Counted from the first letter of the stretch, positions 1 to 9,397 are shown. The stretch: DNA of 64,000 nt from CAVSRC01 sp963785065 (GCA_963785065.1 CAWATX010000003.1:372001-436000), one strand, 5' to 3'. Translations and numbers: made by a program. Notes: generated from the sequence alone by a model not told the origin.

Positions 1-537
1 GCCGCACTCGCCAATGCCTACGATGCCGGCGCCGCCAACCTGCCCTTCGCCGTCTTCCGCGGCTACAAGGGCGTCGGCCTCGCCGCCGTCAATCCGAACA
101 TCCGCTCGGTCAGCTGCCCCTATACCGGCGAGGCGCTGGCGACCGTGCCGGCGATCCGGCCGGACGTCGGCGTCATCCATGCGCTGCGCGCCGATCGCGC
201 CGGCAACGTGCTGCTCGAAGGCATCGTCGGCGTTCAGAAGCAGGTGGTGCTGGCGGCGAAGCGCTCGATCGTCACCGTCGAGGAGATCGTCGACGATCTC
301 GGGCTCCCGAGCACCAATTCGGTGGTGCTGCCGCACTGGACGGTGACCGCGATCGCCGAAGTGCCGGGCGGCGCCTACCCCTCCTATGCCCACGGCTACT
401 ACAAGCGCGCCAACGCCTTCTACAAGGCGTGGGACGCCATCGCCCGCGACCGCGACACCTACCGTGCCTGGATGGACGAGAACGTGCTGTCGAGGAGCGC
501 CGGCGACTTCGCCGCCTTCGCCCGGAGAGCGGCATGA
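1..537 (+). CDS. pcaI: CoA-transferase subunit A (3-oxoadipate CoA-transferase-like), 5' truncated by window edge
   Basis: The frame is open from base 1, and 178 residues are visible; the start lies outside the window. Sequence such as RGYKGVGL and the downstream partner fit the alpha subunit of a family I CoA-transferase. With its B subunit it would move CoA from succinyl-CoA to 3-oxoadipate in the cytoplasm, the next-to-last step of the beta-ketoadipate pathway. The stop overlaps the next start (ATGA at 534-537), which indicates translational coupling. A thiolase and protocatechuate dioxygenase downstream make 3-oxoadipate the likely substrate. Other acid substrates are possible because the family is broad. 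Confidence 0.85.
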   Translation, partial: AALANAYDAGAANLPFAVFRGYKGVGLAAVNPNIRSVSCPYTGEALATVPAIRPDVGVIHALRADRAGNVLLEGIVGVQKQVVLAAKRSIVTVEEIVDDLGLPSTNSVVLPHWTVTAIAEVPGGAYPSYAHGYYKRANAFYKAWDAIARDRDTYRAWMDENVLSRSAGDFAAFARRAA

Positions 538-1310
538 CCGACGCCTACACCCCGACCGAGATCATGACCGTGGCCGCCGCGCGGGCGCTGCGCAATGACG
601 ACGTCTGCTTCGTCGGCATCGGCGCGCCCTCGGCCGCTTGCAACCTCGCCCGCCTCACCCACGCGCCCAAGATCACGCTGATCTATGAATCGGGCACCAT
701 CGACACCAAGCCGGACATCCTGCCGCTGTCGATCGGCGACGGCGAACTGTGCGAGACGGCGCTGACCACCGTCTCGGTCCCGGAAATGTTCCGCTACTGG
801 CTGCAGGGCGGACGCATCACGGTCGGCTTTCTCGGCGGTGCCCAGATCGACCGCTTCGCCAATCTCAACACCACCGTCGTCGGCGCCTACGATCATCCCA
901 AGGTCCGCCTGCCGGGTGGTGGCGGGGCGCCGGAGATCGCCGCCAACTGCGGTCAGATATTCATCACCATGGCGATGTCGAAGCGCGCCTATGTCGACAG
1001 GCTCGACTTCGTCACCTCGCTCGGCCACGGCAGCGGACCGGGGAGCCGCGCCGCGCTCGGCCTCACCACCAGGGGCCCGACCCGGGTCGTCACCGACCTC
1101 TGCGTCATGGAGCCGGACCCCGGGACCTGCGAACTGACGGTGGTCTCGCTGCATCCCGGCGTCACCCGCGACGCGGTGCAGGCGCAATGTGGCTGGCCGC
1201 TGAAGTTCGCCGAAGACGCCGCCGTGACGCCGCCGCCAAGCGCGGAAGAGCTCGGCACCTTGCGCACCCTGCAGGCCCGCACGGCCAGGGCCCACGGAGG
1301 CGACGCATGA
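534..1310 (+). CDS. pcaJ: CoA-transferase subunit B (3-oxoadipate CoA-transferase-like)
   Basis: A 258-residue protein starting at the ATG that overlaps the previous stop. It carries the YESGTI motif; in family I CoA-transferases the Glu of this motif forms the CoA thioester intermediate. A Gly-rich segment (LPGGGGAPEIA) follows, as usual in beta subunits. It pairs with the upstream A subunit to activate 3-oxoadipate for thiolysis. Its stop overlaps the thiolase start (ATGA, 1307-1310). A longer in-frame start exists upstream, but it would overlap the A subunit extensively and is not needed. Confidence 0.88.
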   Translation: MTDAYTPTEIMTVAAARALRNDDVCFVGIGAPSAACNLARLTHAPKITLIYESGTIDTKPDILPLSIGDGELCETALTTVSVPEMFRYWLQGGRITVGFLGGAQIDRFANLNTTVVGAYDHPKVRLPGGGGAPEIAANCGQIFITMAMSKRAYVDRLDFVTSLGHGSGPGSRAALGLTTRGPTRVVTDLCVMEPDPGTCELTVVSLHPGVTRDAVQAQCGWPLKFAEDAAVTPPPSAEELGTLRTLQARTARAHGGDA

Positions 1311-2518
1311 GCCGCGAGGCCTATATCTGCGACGCGCTGCGCACGCCCATCGGCCGCTTCGGCGGCGCGCTCGCCCAAGTGCGCGCCGACGACCTCGCCG
1401 CCATCCCGATCCGTGCTTTGCTTTCCCGCCATGAGGGACTGGCCGAGGCGGTCGAGGAGGTGATCCTCGGCTGCGCCAACCAAGCCGGCGAGGACAACCG
1501 CAACGTCGCCCGCATGGCGGCGCTGCTTGCCGGCTTGCCGGCGAGCGTGCCCGGCACCACCATCAACCGGCTCTGCGCCTCAGGGCTGGACGCGGTCGGC
1601 ACCGCCGCCCGCGCCATCCGCACCGGCGAGCTCGACGTGGTGATCGCCGGCGGCGTCGAATCGATGACCCGCGCGCCGCTGGTCATGGGCAAGGCCGAAG
1701 CGGCCTTCCAGCGCGGCGCGACCATCGAGGACACGACCATCGGCTGGCGCTTCATCAATCCCATCATAAAGGCCCAGTACGGCGTCGATTCCATGCCGGA
1801 GACGGCCGAGAACGTCGCCGACGACTACGAGATCACCCGCGCCGACCAGGACGCCTTCGCACTGCGCTCGCAGCAGCGCGCCGGGGAAGCGATGGCAAGC
1901 GGTGCGCTCGCCGAGCGCATCGTCAGCGTCGAGACGCCAGGCAACCGCAAGAGCGGCCCGGCGACGGTCTCGGCCGACGAGCACCCGCGCCCGGAGACGA
2001 CCGTGGCGGCGCTGGCCAAGCTGAAACCGATCGTGCGCGCCGACGGCACGGTGACCGCCGGCAACGCGTCCGGCATCAATGACGGCGCCCAGGCGCTCAT
2101 CATCGCCTCCGGCGAGGCGGCGAAGCGCCTCGGGCTGACGCCGCTGGTGCGCATCGCCGGCATGGCGACCGCCGGCGTGCCACCGCGCGTCATGGGGATC
2201 GGGCCGGTGCCGGCGACGCGCAAGCTGATCGAGCGCCTCGGCCTCGGCATATCCGATTTCGATCTGATCGAGCTCAACGAAGCGTTTGCCAGCCAGTCGC
2301 TCGCCTGCCTGCGCGAGTTTGGCCTTGCCGACGACGCCGACCACGTCAACCCGAACGGCGGAGCGATCGCTTACGGTCATCCGCTCGGCATGTCGGGGGC
2401 GCGGCTCGCCGCCGACGTGGCCATCGAACTGCCCAGGCGCGGCGGGCAATGGGGGCTCGCCACCATGTGCGTCGGCGTCGGCCAGGGCGTTGCGCTGGCG
2501 CTTGAAAAGGCCGCCTGA
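1307..2518 (+). CDS. pcaF: 3-oxoadipyl-CoA thiolase
   Basis: A 403-residue thiolase. The nucleophilic Cys90 lies in NRLCASGLDAVG. The C-terminal catalytic elements are GHPLGMSGAR (His) and TMCVGVGQG (Cys). The N-terminus (YICDALRTPIGRFGG) is typical of PcaF/PaaJ enzymes. It cleaves 3-oxoadipyl-CoA to succinyl-CoA and acetyl-CoA, the last step of the beta-ketoadipate pathway. The start at 1307 overlaps the previous stop, and the enzyme reads in one operon with the CoA-transferase before it and the dioxygenase after it. A degradative acetyl-CoA acetyltransferase is the alternative, but context favours PcaF. Confidence 0.9.
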   Translation: MSREAYICDALRTPIGRFGGALAQVRADDLAAIPIRALLSRHEGLAEAVEEVILGCANQAGEDNRNVARMAALLAGLPASVPGTTINRLCASGLDAVGTAARAIRTGELDVVIAGGVESMTRAPLVMGKAEAAFQRGATIEDTTIGWRFINPIIKAQYGVDSMPETAENVADDYEITRADQDAFALRSQQRAGEAMASGALAERIVSVETPGNRKSGPATVSADEHPRPETTVAALAKLKPIVRADGTVTAGNASGINDGAQALIIASGEAAKRLGLTPLVRIAGMATAGVPPRVMGIGPVPATRKLIERLGLGISDFDLIELNEAFASQSLACLREFGLADDADHVNPNGGAIAYGHPLGMSGARLAADVAIELPRRGGQWGLATMCVGVGQGVALALEKAA

Positions 2519-2543
2519 AGACTTTGCACCAAGGGGAGGATCG

Positions 2544-3254
2544 ATGACGACCGCCTATCCGCTGGAGAGCCTCGAGGCTCATCCGAACTACCTGTCGCCC
2601 GGCTACAAATCGACGGTATTGCGCTCGCCCAAGCGGCCGCTGATCATCTTGCCGCACATCATGAGCGAGCTGACCGGGCCGATCTACGGCCACGAAGCGG
2701 TCAAGGAGAACGACTCCGATCTGACGAAGCAGCACGCCGGCGAGCCGCAGGGCGAGCGCATCGTCGTCTCCGGCACGGTGATGGACGAGGACGGCCGGCC
2801 GATCCCCAACACGCTGATCGAGATCTGGCAGGCCAACGCCGCCGGCCGCTACATCCACGTCGTCGACCAGCACCACGCGCCGCTCGACCCCAACTTCTCC
2901 GGCGCCGGCCGCTGCGTCACCGACTCAAAGGGCCGCTACACGTTCACCACCGTCAAGCCCGGTGCCTACCCGTGGAAGAACCACCACAACGCCTGGCGGC
3001 CGAACCACATCCACTTCTCGCTGTTCGGGCCGAGCTTCCTGACGCGGCTGGTGACCCAGATGTATTTTCCCGGCGACCCGCTGATCCCGCTCGACCCAAT
3101 CGCCAATTCGGTGACCGACGCACGAGCGCTGCAGCGCATGATCGCGGTCTTCGACCTGGAGACCACGGTGCCCGAATGGGCGCTCGGCTACCGCTTCGAC
3201 ATCGTGCTGCGCGGCCACGACATCACCCCCTTCGAGGACCCGCATCATGGCTAA
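2544..3254 (+). CDS. pcaH: Protocatechuate 3,4-dioxygenase, beta subunit
   Basis: A 236-residue intradiol dioxygenase subunit. The iron ligands are visible: a Tyr in AGRYIHV, a Tyr in KPGAYPWKN, and the His pair in RPNHIHFSLFG. It opens the ring of protocatechuate to beta-carboxy-muconate using non-haem Fe(III). The start at 2544 follows a clear ribosome-binding site (AGGGGAGGA, 2531-2540). The reading frame overlaps pcaG by 8 bases, as expected for co-translated subunits of one complex. Confidence 0.95.
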   Translation: MTTAYPLESLEAHPNYLSPGYKSTVLRSPKRPLIILPHIMSELTGPIYGHEAVKENDSDLTKQHAGEPQGERIVVSGTVMDEDGRPIPNTLIEIWQANAAGRYIHVVDQHHAPLDPNFSGAGRCVTDSKGRYTFTTVKPGAYPWKNHHNAWRPNHIHFSLFGPSFLTRLVTQMYFPGDPLIPLDPIANSVTDARALQRMIAVFDLETTVPEWALGYRFDIVLRGHDITPFEDPHHG

Positions 3255-3840
3255 GCACGTCATCACCCCCTCGCAGACGGTCGGCCCCTATTTCGCCTAC
3301 GCCCTCACCCCCGGCGACACCTATTCGCTGACCGCGCTCGTCAGCGACGACCTGGTCACCCCCGACACCGTCGGCGAGCCGATCGTCATCGAAGGCCGCG
3401 TGATCGACGGCGCCGGCGACCCGGTGCCCGACTGCTTCCTCGAACTGTGGCAGGCCGACGGCGCCGGCCGCTATCCCGGCCAGCCGGGTGAGAAGCCCAA
3501 CACCGCCTTCAAGGGTTTCGGGCGCAGCGAGGCCGACAAGGACGGCCACTATCACTTCCACACCGTCAAGCCCGGCCCGGTGCCGGGCCTGGACGGCAAG
3601 ATGCAGGCGCCGCACATCGACGTCGGCATCTTCGCCCGCGGCGTCGTCCGGCGCATGTTCACGCGCATCTATTTCGAGGGCGAGGCGGCCAATGACGGCG
3701 ACGCCATCCTGGCGCTGGTGCCCGACGACCGCCGCGCCACGCTGATCGCCCGCCGCGACGGCACCGCCAAGGGCGCCCCGCGCTACATTTTCGACGTGCA
3801 CCTTCAGGGTGACGACGAGACGGTGTTCTTCGAGGCGTGA
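3247..3840 (+). CDS. pcaG: Protocatechuate 3,4-dioxygenase, alpha subunit
   Basis: A 197-residue subunit with the N-terminal TPSQTVGPYFAYAL signature of PcaG and the same intradiol fold core as PcaH (ELWQADGAGRYPG, MQAPHIDVGIFARG). It lacks the full set of iron ligands, as is normal for the alpha subunit, which lines the substrate pocket. The start lies inside the end of pcaH. It is the last gene of the visible pca operon; about 300 bases without a gene follow before the convergent transporter operon. Confidence 0.95.
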   Translation: MAKHVITPSQTVGPYFAYALTPGDTYSLTALVSDDLVTPDTVGEPIVIEGRVIDGAGDPVPDCFLELWQADGAGRYPGQPGEKPNTAFKGFGRSEADKDGHYHFHTVKPGPVPGLDGKMQAPHIDVGIFARGVVRRMFTRIYFEGEAANDGDAILALVPDDRRATLIARRDGTAKGAPRYIFDVHLQGDDETVFFEA

Positions 3841-4011
3841 AGCAAGGCCGCTGCAACCCACGGTAATGGTTTGTTAACCATAATCGCCGAGGATTCTCGG
3901 GAGCGATTCGTCGCTTTCCCGCCGCATTTGGGGCCTCCAAATGACCCCAGGCGGCCTCAAGCGCCTGCACCGACGTTCCTGCAGAAGGGATATCGGCGAA
4001 CCTGAAAAACG

Positions 4012-4044
4012 AAGGCCCGTTTTCCGACCCGGAAAACGGGCCTT
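4012..4044 (-). terminator. Strong hairpin, probable bidirectional terminator
   Basis: A perfect 14-bp stem (4012-4025 with 4031-4044) encloses a 5-base loop. On the minus strand it is followed by a T run (reverse complement of 4005-4009). It lies between the convergent pca and sugar transporter operons, so it can end either transcript, but the T run favours the minus-strand one. Confidence 0.7.
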
Positions 4045-4083
4045 TGTGCTTGGTGCCGCCCCCTCCCCTTACGCCTGGACGCG

Positions 4084-4112
4084 AAAAAGCCGGGCGGCGG
4101 GGCCGCCCGGCT
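4084..4112 (-). terminator. Rho-independent terminator of the sugar ABC operon
   Basis: An 11-bp GC-rich stem (4088-4098 with 4102-4112) has a 3-base loop. On the minus strand it runs directly into five T residues (complement of 4084-4088). It lies 27 bases after the stop of the binding-protein gene, the last gene of that operon. Confidence 0.8.
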
Positions 4113-4138
4113 CGGATCGTGCTTCCGCGAAGGGTCGC

Positions 4139-5083
4139 CTAGAACGGCGAATCCGGGAAGTACCACTCCTTGGCATTGTCCTTGGTGATCAGCGTGGCAT
4201 CGAGGATGTAGCTGCCGCCCACCGGTACCTGGTCGTAGAGATGCGCCGCAGTCAGCTCGAGCGCGGTGCCGACCATCGAGGGCGGATAGGCGACGTCCAC
4301 CGGGACCATCTTGTCGCCGTCCATGACCTTCTTGACCATGTCCTTCATGCCGGCGCCGCCGATGATGTACTGGATGTCGGTGCGCTTGGCCTGCTCGATC
4401 GCCTGCAGCACGCCCACCGTCATGTCATCGTCCTGGCACCACACGACATCAATCTTCGGATACTTGGTCAGGTAGTCCTGCATGACCTTGAAGGCGTCGT
4501 CACGGTTCCAGTTGCCGAACTGCTTCTCGAGCACCTTGACGTTGGAGCCCTTGATGGCCGCATCGAAGCCGTCCTGGCGCTGCTGATCGATCGGGATCGG
4601 CAGGCCGCGGATGACCGCCACGGACGCGTCCGGGCTGTGCGTCTTGATGTATTCGCCGGCCACCGCGCCGAGCGCCGGGTTGTTGCCGGCGACGTAGAGA
4701 TCGCGCACCGAGGTGTCGTTGTTGCTGGGCGCACGGTCGACCAGCGTGACGAAAGTGCCTTTCGCCTTGACCTGCTTGATGGCGTTGACCAGCGGATCAG
4801 GATCGGACGGCAGGATGACCAGCGCATCGATGCCCTGCGTCGAGAGGTCTTCCAGGGCGTTCGCCTGGGTGGCGGCGTCCGGCGACGTCTTCACGATGAC
4901 GTTCAGGTCCGGATATTCCGCCATGAGCAGCTTGGCGACGCGATTGGCATGGAACACCACGCCCGCTGTCCAGCCGTGGTCGGCGGCTGGGATCGAAACA
5001 CCGATGGTTTTCTTGTCGGCGGCCTGGGCTACGCTCATCAGAGCAGCCATGGCGACCGCCACGCCCAACATTACCTTACGCAT
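4139..5083 (-). CDS. Sugar ABC transporter periplasmic substrate-binding protein (RbsB-like)
   Basis: A 314-residue protein with a signal peptide (MRKVMLGVAVAMAALMSVAQA) followed by the two-lobed periplasmic-binding fold of the ribose/LacI family (PF13407 type), for example IGVSIPAADHGW and IDALVILPSDPD. It should bind a monosaccharide or related polyol in the periplasm and deliver it to the permease encoded upstream. It is the third gene of a minus-strand ATPase-permease-binding protein operon. The ligand cannot be read from the sequence. A terminator follows. Confidence 0.9.
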   Translation of the reverse strand: MRKVMLGVAVAMAALMSVAQAADKKTIGVSIPAADHGWTAGVVFHANRVAKLLMAEYPDLNVIVKTSPDAATQANALEDLSTQGIDALVILPSDPDPLVNAIKQVKAKGTFVTLVDRAPSNNDTSVRDLYVAGNNPALGAVAGEYIKTHSPDASVAVIRGLPIPIDQQRQDGFDAAIKGSNVKVLEKQFGNWNRDDAFKVMQDYLTKYPKIDVVWCQDDDMTVGVLQAIEQAKRTDIQYIIGGAGMKDMVKKVMDGDKMVPVDVAYPPSMVGTALELTAAHLYDQVPVGGSYILDATLITKDNAKEWYFPDSPF

Positions 5084-5155
5084 TTTCTTCTCCCGCGTCG
5101 TTTATGGGCCTAGTCCATCTCCATGCCGGGCGACCCAGTTGACCCGGCAATTCGC

Positions 5156-6157
5156 TCATTTGCGCATCAGCGAGCGCTGCACCAGCATCGCGATGATGAT
5201 GATCGCGCCCTGGATCGCGGCAATCAGGTACTCGCTGATGAAGTTCGACAGCAGCATGATGTTGCCGACGATCTCGAGAATGAAGGCGCCGCAGATGGTT
5301 CCCCAGATACGGCCGACGCCGCCGCGCAGCGCCGTTCCGCCGACGACCACGGCGGTGATCGCCTGCAACTCCCACAGCGTGCCGGTGGTCGCCGAGGTCG
5401 AGCCCAGCCGCGGCACGTAGAGCAGCACCGCGATCGCCACACACAGCCCCTGGATGACGTAGGTGATCGTACGCACCCGATTGACCGGAATGCCGGAATA
5501 GCGCGCCACATCCTCGTTCGACCCGACCGCGATCACATGGCGGCCGTAGGGGGTGCGGTAGAAGATGAAGGCGCCGACCGCGGCGGTGGCGAAGATGACG
5601 ATGATGGGGATCGGCATGCCGAACAGCGAGCCGAAATAAGCCGGCCGATAGAGCGACTGCAGGTCCACCGAGCGCAGCGTGATGGCGCCACCCTGCGACA
5701 GCCAAGTGGTCAGGCCGCGGAAGATGCCCATCGTGCCGAGCGTGGCGATGAACGGCTCGATCCTGCCGACGGTGACGATCAGGCCGTTGAACAGGCCGCA
5801 CAGCCCGCCGAGCACGATCGACAGCGCCATGGCGGCAATCAGCATCGTGACCGAATTGCCGATCACGCCGCTGTTCAGGAACATGATCATCAGGCTGGCG
5901 ACGAAGGCGGTCATCGAGCCGACCGACAGGTCGAGCCCACCGGCCGAGATGACGAACGTGCCGCCCACCGCGACGATGGCGATGAAGGCGCTGCGCGTGG
6001 TGACGTTGACCAGGTTGCCGACGGTGAGGAAATTGTCGTTGGTGAAGGTGCCCGCGACCAGCAGCAGGGCGAGTGCCAGGAACGGCGCCATCGCCGCCAT
6101 GTTGATGCGACCGCCGAGCGAGAAATCCGGCCCCGGCTTGGATGCTGTATCAGTCAT
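5156..6157 (-). CDS. Sugar ABC transporter permease (RbsC-like)
   Basis: A 333-residue integral membrane protein with about eight to ten hydrophobic segments and the GGLDLSVGSM motif typical of BPD_transp_2 permeases for ribose, xylose and similar sugars. It forms the membrane channel of the importer. Its start overlaps the end of the ATPase gene by 4 bases (6154-6157), so the two are translationally coupled. A 72-base gap separates it from the binding-protein gene. Confidence 0.9.
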   Translation of the reverse strand: MTDTASKPGPDFSLGGRINMAAMAPFLALALLLVAGTFTNDNFLTVGNLVNVTTRSAFIAIVAVGGTFVISAGGLDLSVGSMTAFVASLMIMFLNSGVIGNSVTMLIAAMALSIVLGGLCGLFNGLIVTVGRIEPFIATLGTMGIFRGLTTWLSQGGAITLRSVDLQSLYRPAYFGSLFGMPIPIIVIFATAAVGAFIFYRTPYGRHVIAVGSNEDVARYSGIPVNRVRTITYVIQGLCVAIAVLLYVPRLGSTSATTGTLWELQAITAVVVGGTALRGGVGRIWGTICGAFILEIVGNIMLLSNFISEYLIAAIQGAIIIIAMLVQRSLMRK

Positions 6158-7764
6158 TCGGCCCCGGTCTCCATTCCCATCGCCGCCAGCTCGCCGCTCA
6201 CGCCGGTGGCGTAGACCACGATGTTCTGCTCGGTCATGCGCTCGCCCGACACCTCGCCGACGATGCGCCCGCCGCGCATCACCAGGATGCGATGGCAGAT
6301 GCCGATCAGCTCCTGCATCTCCGACGACACGACGATGACCGCCTTGCCCCTGGCGGCAAGCTGGGTGATGAACTCGTAGATCTGCTGCTTGGTGCCGATG
6401 TCGATGCCGCGCGTCGGCTCGTCGATGACGACGATCTCCGGCTCGAGCAGCATCATCTTGGCGAGCAGCAGCTTCTGCTGATTGCCGCCGGAAAGTTGAC
6501 CGGCGAGCATGTCCTTGCGCGGCGCGCGCACGTCGAATTCGCTGATCGCCGCGTCGAGCGCGGCGTTCTCCTTGCCGCGGTCGAGCACCATGCCGCGCGA
6601 GAAATGCGCCAGTGCGGCAAGCGTCAGGTTGGTCGCCAGGTCGTTGGCCAAGAGCAGGCCCTTACCCTTGCGATCCTCGCTCAGATAGACGATGCCCTCG
6701 TGCATGCTCTCGCGCACATTGTGGAAGGCGACCGGCGCGCCCTTGAGGCGGATTTCGCCGCGGTGCGGCCGCAGGCCGACGACACCTTCGAGCAGCTCGG
6801 TGCGGCCGGCCCCGATCAGCCCGGCGAAGCCGAGGATCTCCCCGCGCCTGACGCTGAACGAGGCATCGCTGGCGAAACCGGGCACGCTGAGCCCGCGCAC
6901 ATCGAGCACCGCCTCGCCCTCCGGCTCGGCCGCCCGCTGCGGATAGAGATTCGACATGTCGCGGCCGACCATCATTCCGGCAATGTCGACGGGCTTCAGC
7001 TCCGAGGTTGGCCGGCTGGCGATGAAATGCCCGTCGCGCAGCACCGTCACCCGGTCGGAAACCGCCTTCACTTCCGCCAGCCGGTGCGAGATGTAGAGCA
7101 ACGGCGTGCCCTTGTCGCGCAGGTCGGCGGCGACCTTGAGCACCGCCTCGGTCTCGAACGGCGTCAGCGAGGCCGTAGGCTCGTCGAAGATCACCGCACG
7201 GTGCGGCACGTTGAGGGCGCGCGCGATCTGCACCAGCTGGCGCTGGGCGATCGACAGGGTGGAGACGATCGCCGTCGGATTGATGTCGGCGCCCAGCCCC
7301 TCCAGCACCTCCCGGGCGCGGGCATTCATGGTGCGGTCGTCGACGACGAATCCGCGGGTGATCTCGCGTCCGATGAAGATGTTCTGGGCAACGGTGAGAT
7401 GCGGCGCCAGCAGGATTTCCTGGTGGACCAGAACGATGCCGTGATGTTCCGCGTCGACGGGACCGGAAAATCGGACCACCTGGCCATCGAGCGCCACGCT
7501 GCCACCGGTCGGCTGAAGGTAGCCGGAGAGCACCTTCATCAACGTCGATTTGCCAGCCCCGTTTTCGCCGACCAGGGCGTGCACCTCGCCCGGGAAGAGG
7601 TCGAGCGTTATGCCGAAAAGAACCTGCACCGGCCCGAACGACATGTCGATCGCTCTGGCTGCCAGAACCGGCTCGGCGGGTGATTCATTGTCTCGAATCG
7701 TCGACCTCCCGAGTGACCGCTTCTTCTTGCTTCCGTGGCGGCACGCTCTCCCCACCGGGGGCAT
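6154..7764 (-). CDS. Sugar ABC transporter ATP-binding protein with two nucleotide-binding domains (RbsA-like)
   Basis: The open frame is 536 residues with two ABC cassettes. The first has Walker A GENGAGKST. The second is degenerate at Walker A (GLIGAGRTEL), as in RbsA/XylG, but keeps a signature LSGGNQQK and Walker B IVVIDEPTRG. It energises import of a monosaccharide. The start is uncertain: the ATG at 7764 has no ribosome-binding site and sits upstream of the start point of the predicted promoter (see 7767-7811). A GGGAGG motif at 7705-7710 precedes an in-frame ATT codon at 7698, which could be the real start and would drop about 22 residues. Confidence 0.85.
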   Translation of the reverse strand: MPPVGRACRHGSKKKRSLGRSTIRDNESPAEPVLAARAIDMSFGPVQVLFGITLDLFPGEVHALVGENGAGKSTLMKVLSGYLQPTGGSVALDGQVVRFSGPVDAEHHGIVLVHQEILLAPHLTVAQNIFIGREITRGFVVDDRTMNARAREVLEGLGADINPTAIVSTLSIAQRQLVQIARALNVPHRAVIFDEPTASLTPFETEAVLKVAADLRDKGTPLLYISHRLAEVKAVSDRVTVLRDGHFIASRPTSELKPVDIAGMMVGRDMSNLYPQRAAEPEGEAVLDVRGLSVPGFASDASFSVRRGEILGFAGLIGAGRTELLEGVVGLRPHRGEIRLKGAPVAFHNVRESMHEGIVYLSEDRKGKGLLLANDLATNLTLAALAHFSRGMVLDRGKENAALDAAISEFDVRAPRKDMLAGQLSGGNQQKLLLAKMMLLEPEIVVIDEPTRGIDIGTKQQIYEFITQLAARGKAVIVVSSEMQELIGICHRILVMRGGRIVGEVSGERMTEQNIVVYATGVSGELAAMGMETGAE

Positions 7765-7766
7765 AG

Positions 7767-7811
7767 ATCATTGTCACGTAAACGATAGGCGTCAAGCATA
7801 CCGTAAACAAT
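7767..7811 (-). promoter_or_regulatory. Candidate promoter and operator of the sugar transporter operon
   Basis: Minus strand: a -35-like TTGACG (7790-7795), a 17-base spacer and a -10-like AATGAT (7767-7772). Two direct copies of CGTAAACRAT (7777-7786 and 7802-7811, plus-strand reading) lie 25 bases apart and cover this promoter, as an operator would. No regulator gene is adjacent. This is prediction from sequence only. Confidence 0.4.
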
Positions 7812-8032
7812 TCCGGGCAGGCAAAACTGGATCATGTGCCGCCGGCCACCGGGCCGTTGAGGATCGCCTCGGCCGCAACACCCGATCCGGCGCAACGCAA
7901 GGCAGCCTCCAATTCCACCCAAACGGAGACAAAAACCGCAGATATTCGAGGAAATTTGAACCTTCTTGCACAGCTGTTTGTTTAGCCGGCAGGGGCAATC
8001 ATGGCACCCGGCAAACCTCAAAGGAGGATGTC

Positions 8033-9397
8033 GTGCCTTCGCATCTGCGCGCAGCTGTGCGCGGCCTGGTTGCGCGGTTCGTTGCTTCGCGATCCGCCAA
8101 TATTGCCCCCATCTTCGCCATCGCCTGCATTCCCTTGATCATCGCCATGGGCACCGCCGTCGACTACACGCGCGCCGCCCAGACCAGCTCCGCCATGCAG
8201 GACGCGCTCGACGCCGCAACCCTGGCGCTCTCCCGGCGTTCGGACCTGCCGGACATGACCGGCGAACAGATTCTGCAGGTTGCAACCAGCTACTTCGACG
8301 CGAACTTCCACAACAGCGAAGTGCAGGACCTGACCCTGCAAGCCACCTACACGACGACCGGCCCATCGGTGAGCATGACCGCCAGCGCCAAACTGCCGAC
8401 CGACTTCATGGGGATCATCGGACCGAAGGATGTGCCGCTCGGGTGTTCCTCGAGCACGATCTGGGGCGAAGCGCGATTGCGAGTTGCGCTGGCGCTCGAC
8501 AACACCGGATCGATGGGAAGTGCGAACAAGATGACCGCGCTGAAGACGGCGACGCACAACCTGCTGACCCAGCTCAAGAAGGCGGCAGCGGTCGAGGGCG
8601 ACGTCTATGTCTCGATCATTCCCTTCGTCAAGGACGTCAATGTCGGCAGCTCCAGCTACAGCCAGAGCTGGGTGAAGTGGGACGGCAGCGCCAGCAAGGA
8701 CGCCGACCTTTGGGACAAGCAGAACGGCACCTGCAGCGGCGGTACCTACGCCAGCTACTACCACGACAAAACGAGCTGCGAGAGCCATTACTACACTTGG
8801 ACACCGAGCAGCCACAGCACCTGGAACGGCTGCATCATGGACCGTGACCAGAGCTACGACACACTCAACACGGCGCCGACCACCGCCGACGCCGCGACGC
8901 TGTTCCCGGCCGAGCAATACGCCTATTGCCCCACCGCGATGATGGGCCTGAGCTACGACTGGACGGCGCTCGACAACAAGGTGGACGCCATGAGCCCGAA
9001 CGGCTCCACCAACCAGGCGATCGGCCTGCAATGGGCCTGGCAGTCGCTGACCTCGGCACCGTTCACCATCCCCGCCCAGACGCCCGGCAAGATCTACAAG
9101 CAGGCGATCATTCTGCTCTCCGACGGTCTCAACACGCAGGACCGCTGGTACGGCAACGGCTACAACACATCCACGCAGGTGGACGCACGCCAGCAGATCC
9201 TGTGCACCAACATCAAGAACGCCGGCGTCACCATATACACGGTCCAGGTGAACACGTCCGGCGATCCGACCTCGACGCTCCTGCAGAACTGCGCCAGCTC
9301 GTCCGACAAGTTCTTCCTGCTGACTACGGCCGACCAGATCGTGACCACCTTCCAGCAGATCGGAACGCAGCTCTCCGACCTCAGAATCTCGCAATAG
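8033..9397 (+). CDS. TadG-like pilus/secretion protein with von Willebrand factor A domain (copy 1)
   Basis: 454 residues from a GTG start preceded by AAAGGAGG. The N-terminus has one hydrophobic segment in the style of TadE/TadG pseudopilins (IAPIFAIACIPLIIAMGTAVDYTRAA is split as PIFAIACIPLIIAMG plus flank). A von Willebrand A domain follows, with the metal-binding MIDAS motif DNTGSMGS near residue 157 and SDGLNTQ further on. It ends in LSDLRISQ. Such proteins are membrane-anchored and associated with Flp/Tad pili. No other tad genes are in view. It has a close tandem paralogue downstream; both have GTG starts and a similar leader. Confidence 0.82.
   Translation: MPSHLRAAVRGLVARFVASRSANIAPIFAIACIPLIIAMGTAVDYTRAAQTSSAMQDALDAATLALSRRSDLPDMTGEQILQVATSYFDANFHNSEVQDLTLQATYTTTGPSVSMTASAKLPTDFMGIIGPKDVPLGCSSSTIWGEARLRVALALDNTGSMGSANKMTALKTATHNLLTQLKKAAAVEGDVYVSIIPFVKDVNVGSSSYSQSWVKWDGSASKDADLWDKQNGTCSGGTYASYYHDKTSCESHYYTWTPSSHSTWNGCIMDRDQSYDTLNTAPTTADAATLFPAEQYAYCPTAMMGLSYDWTALDNKVDAMSPNGSTNQAIGLQWAWQSLTSAPFTIPAQTPGKIYKQAIILLSDGLNTQDRWYGNGYNTSTQVDARQQILCTNIKNAGVTIYTVQVNTSGDPTSTLLQNCASSSDKFFLLTTADQIVTTFQQIGTQLSDLRISQ

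Noticed and set aside
3941..5113. Plus-strand frame across the sugar-binding protein
   Set aside because: Antisense to a well-conserved periplasmic-binding protein with a signal peptide, and it would run through two terminator hairpins.
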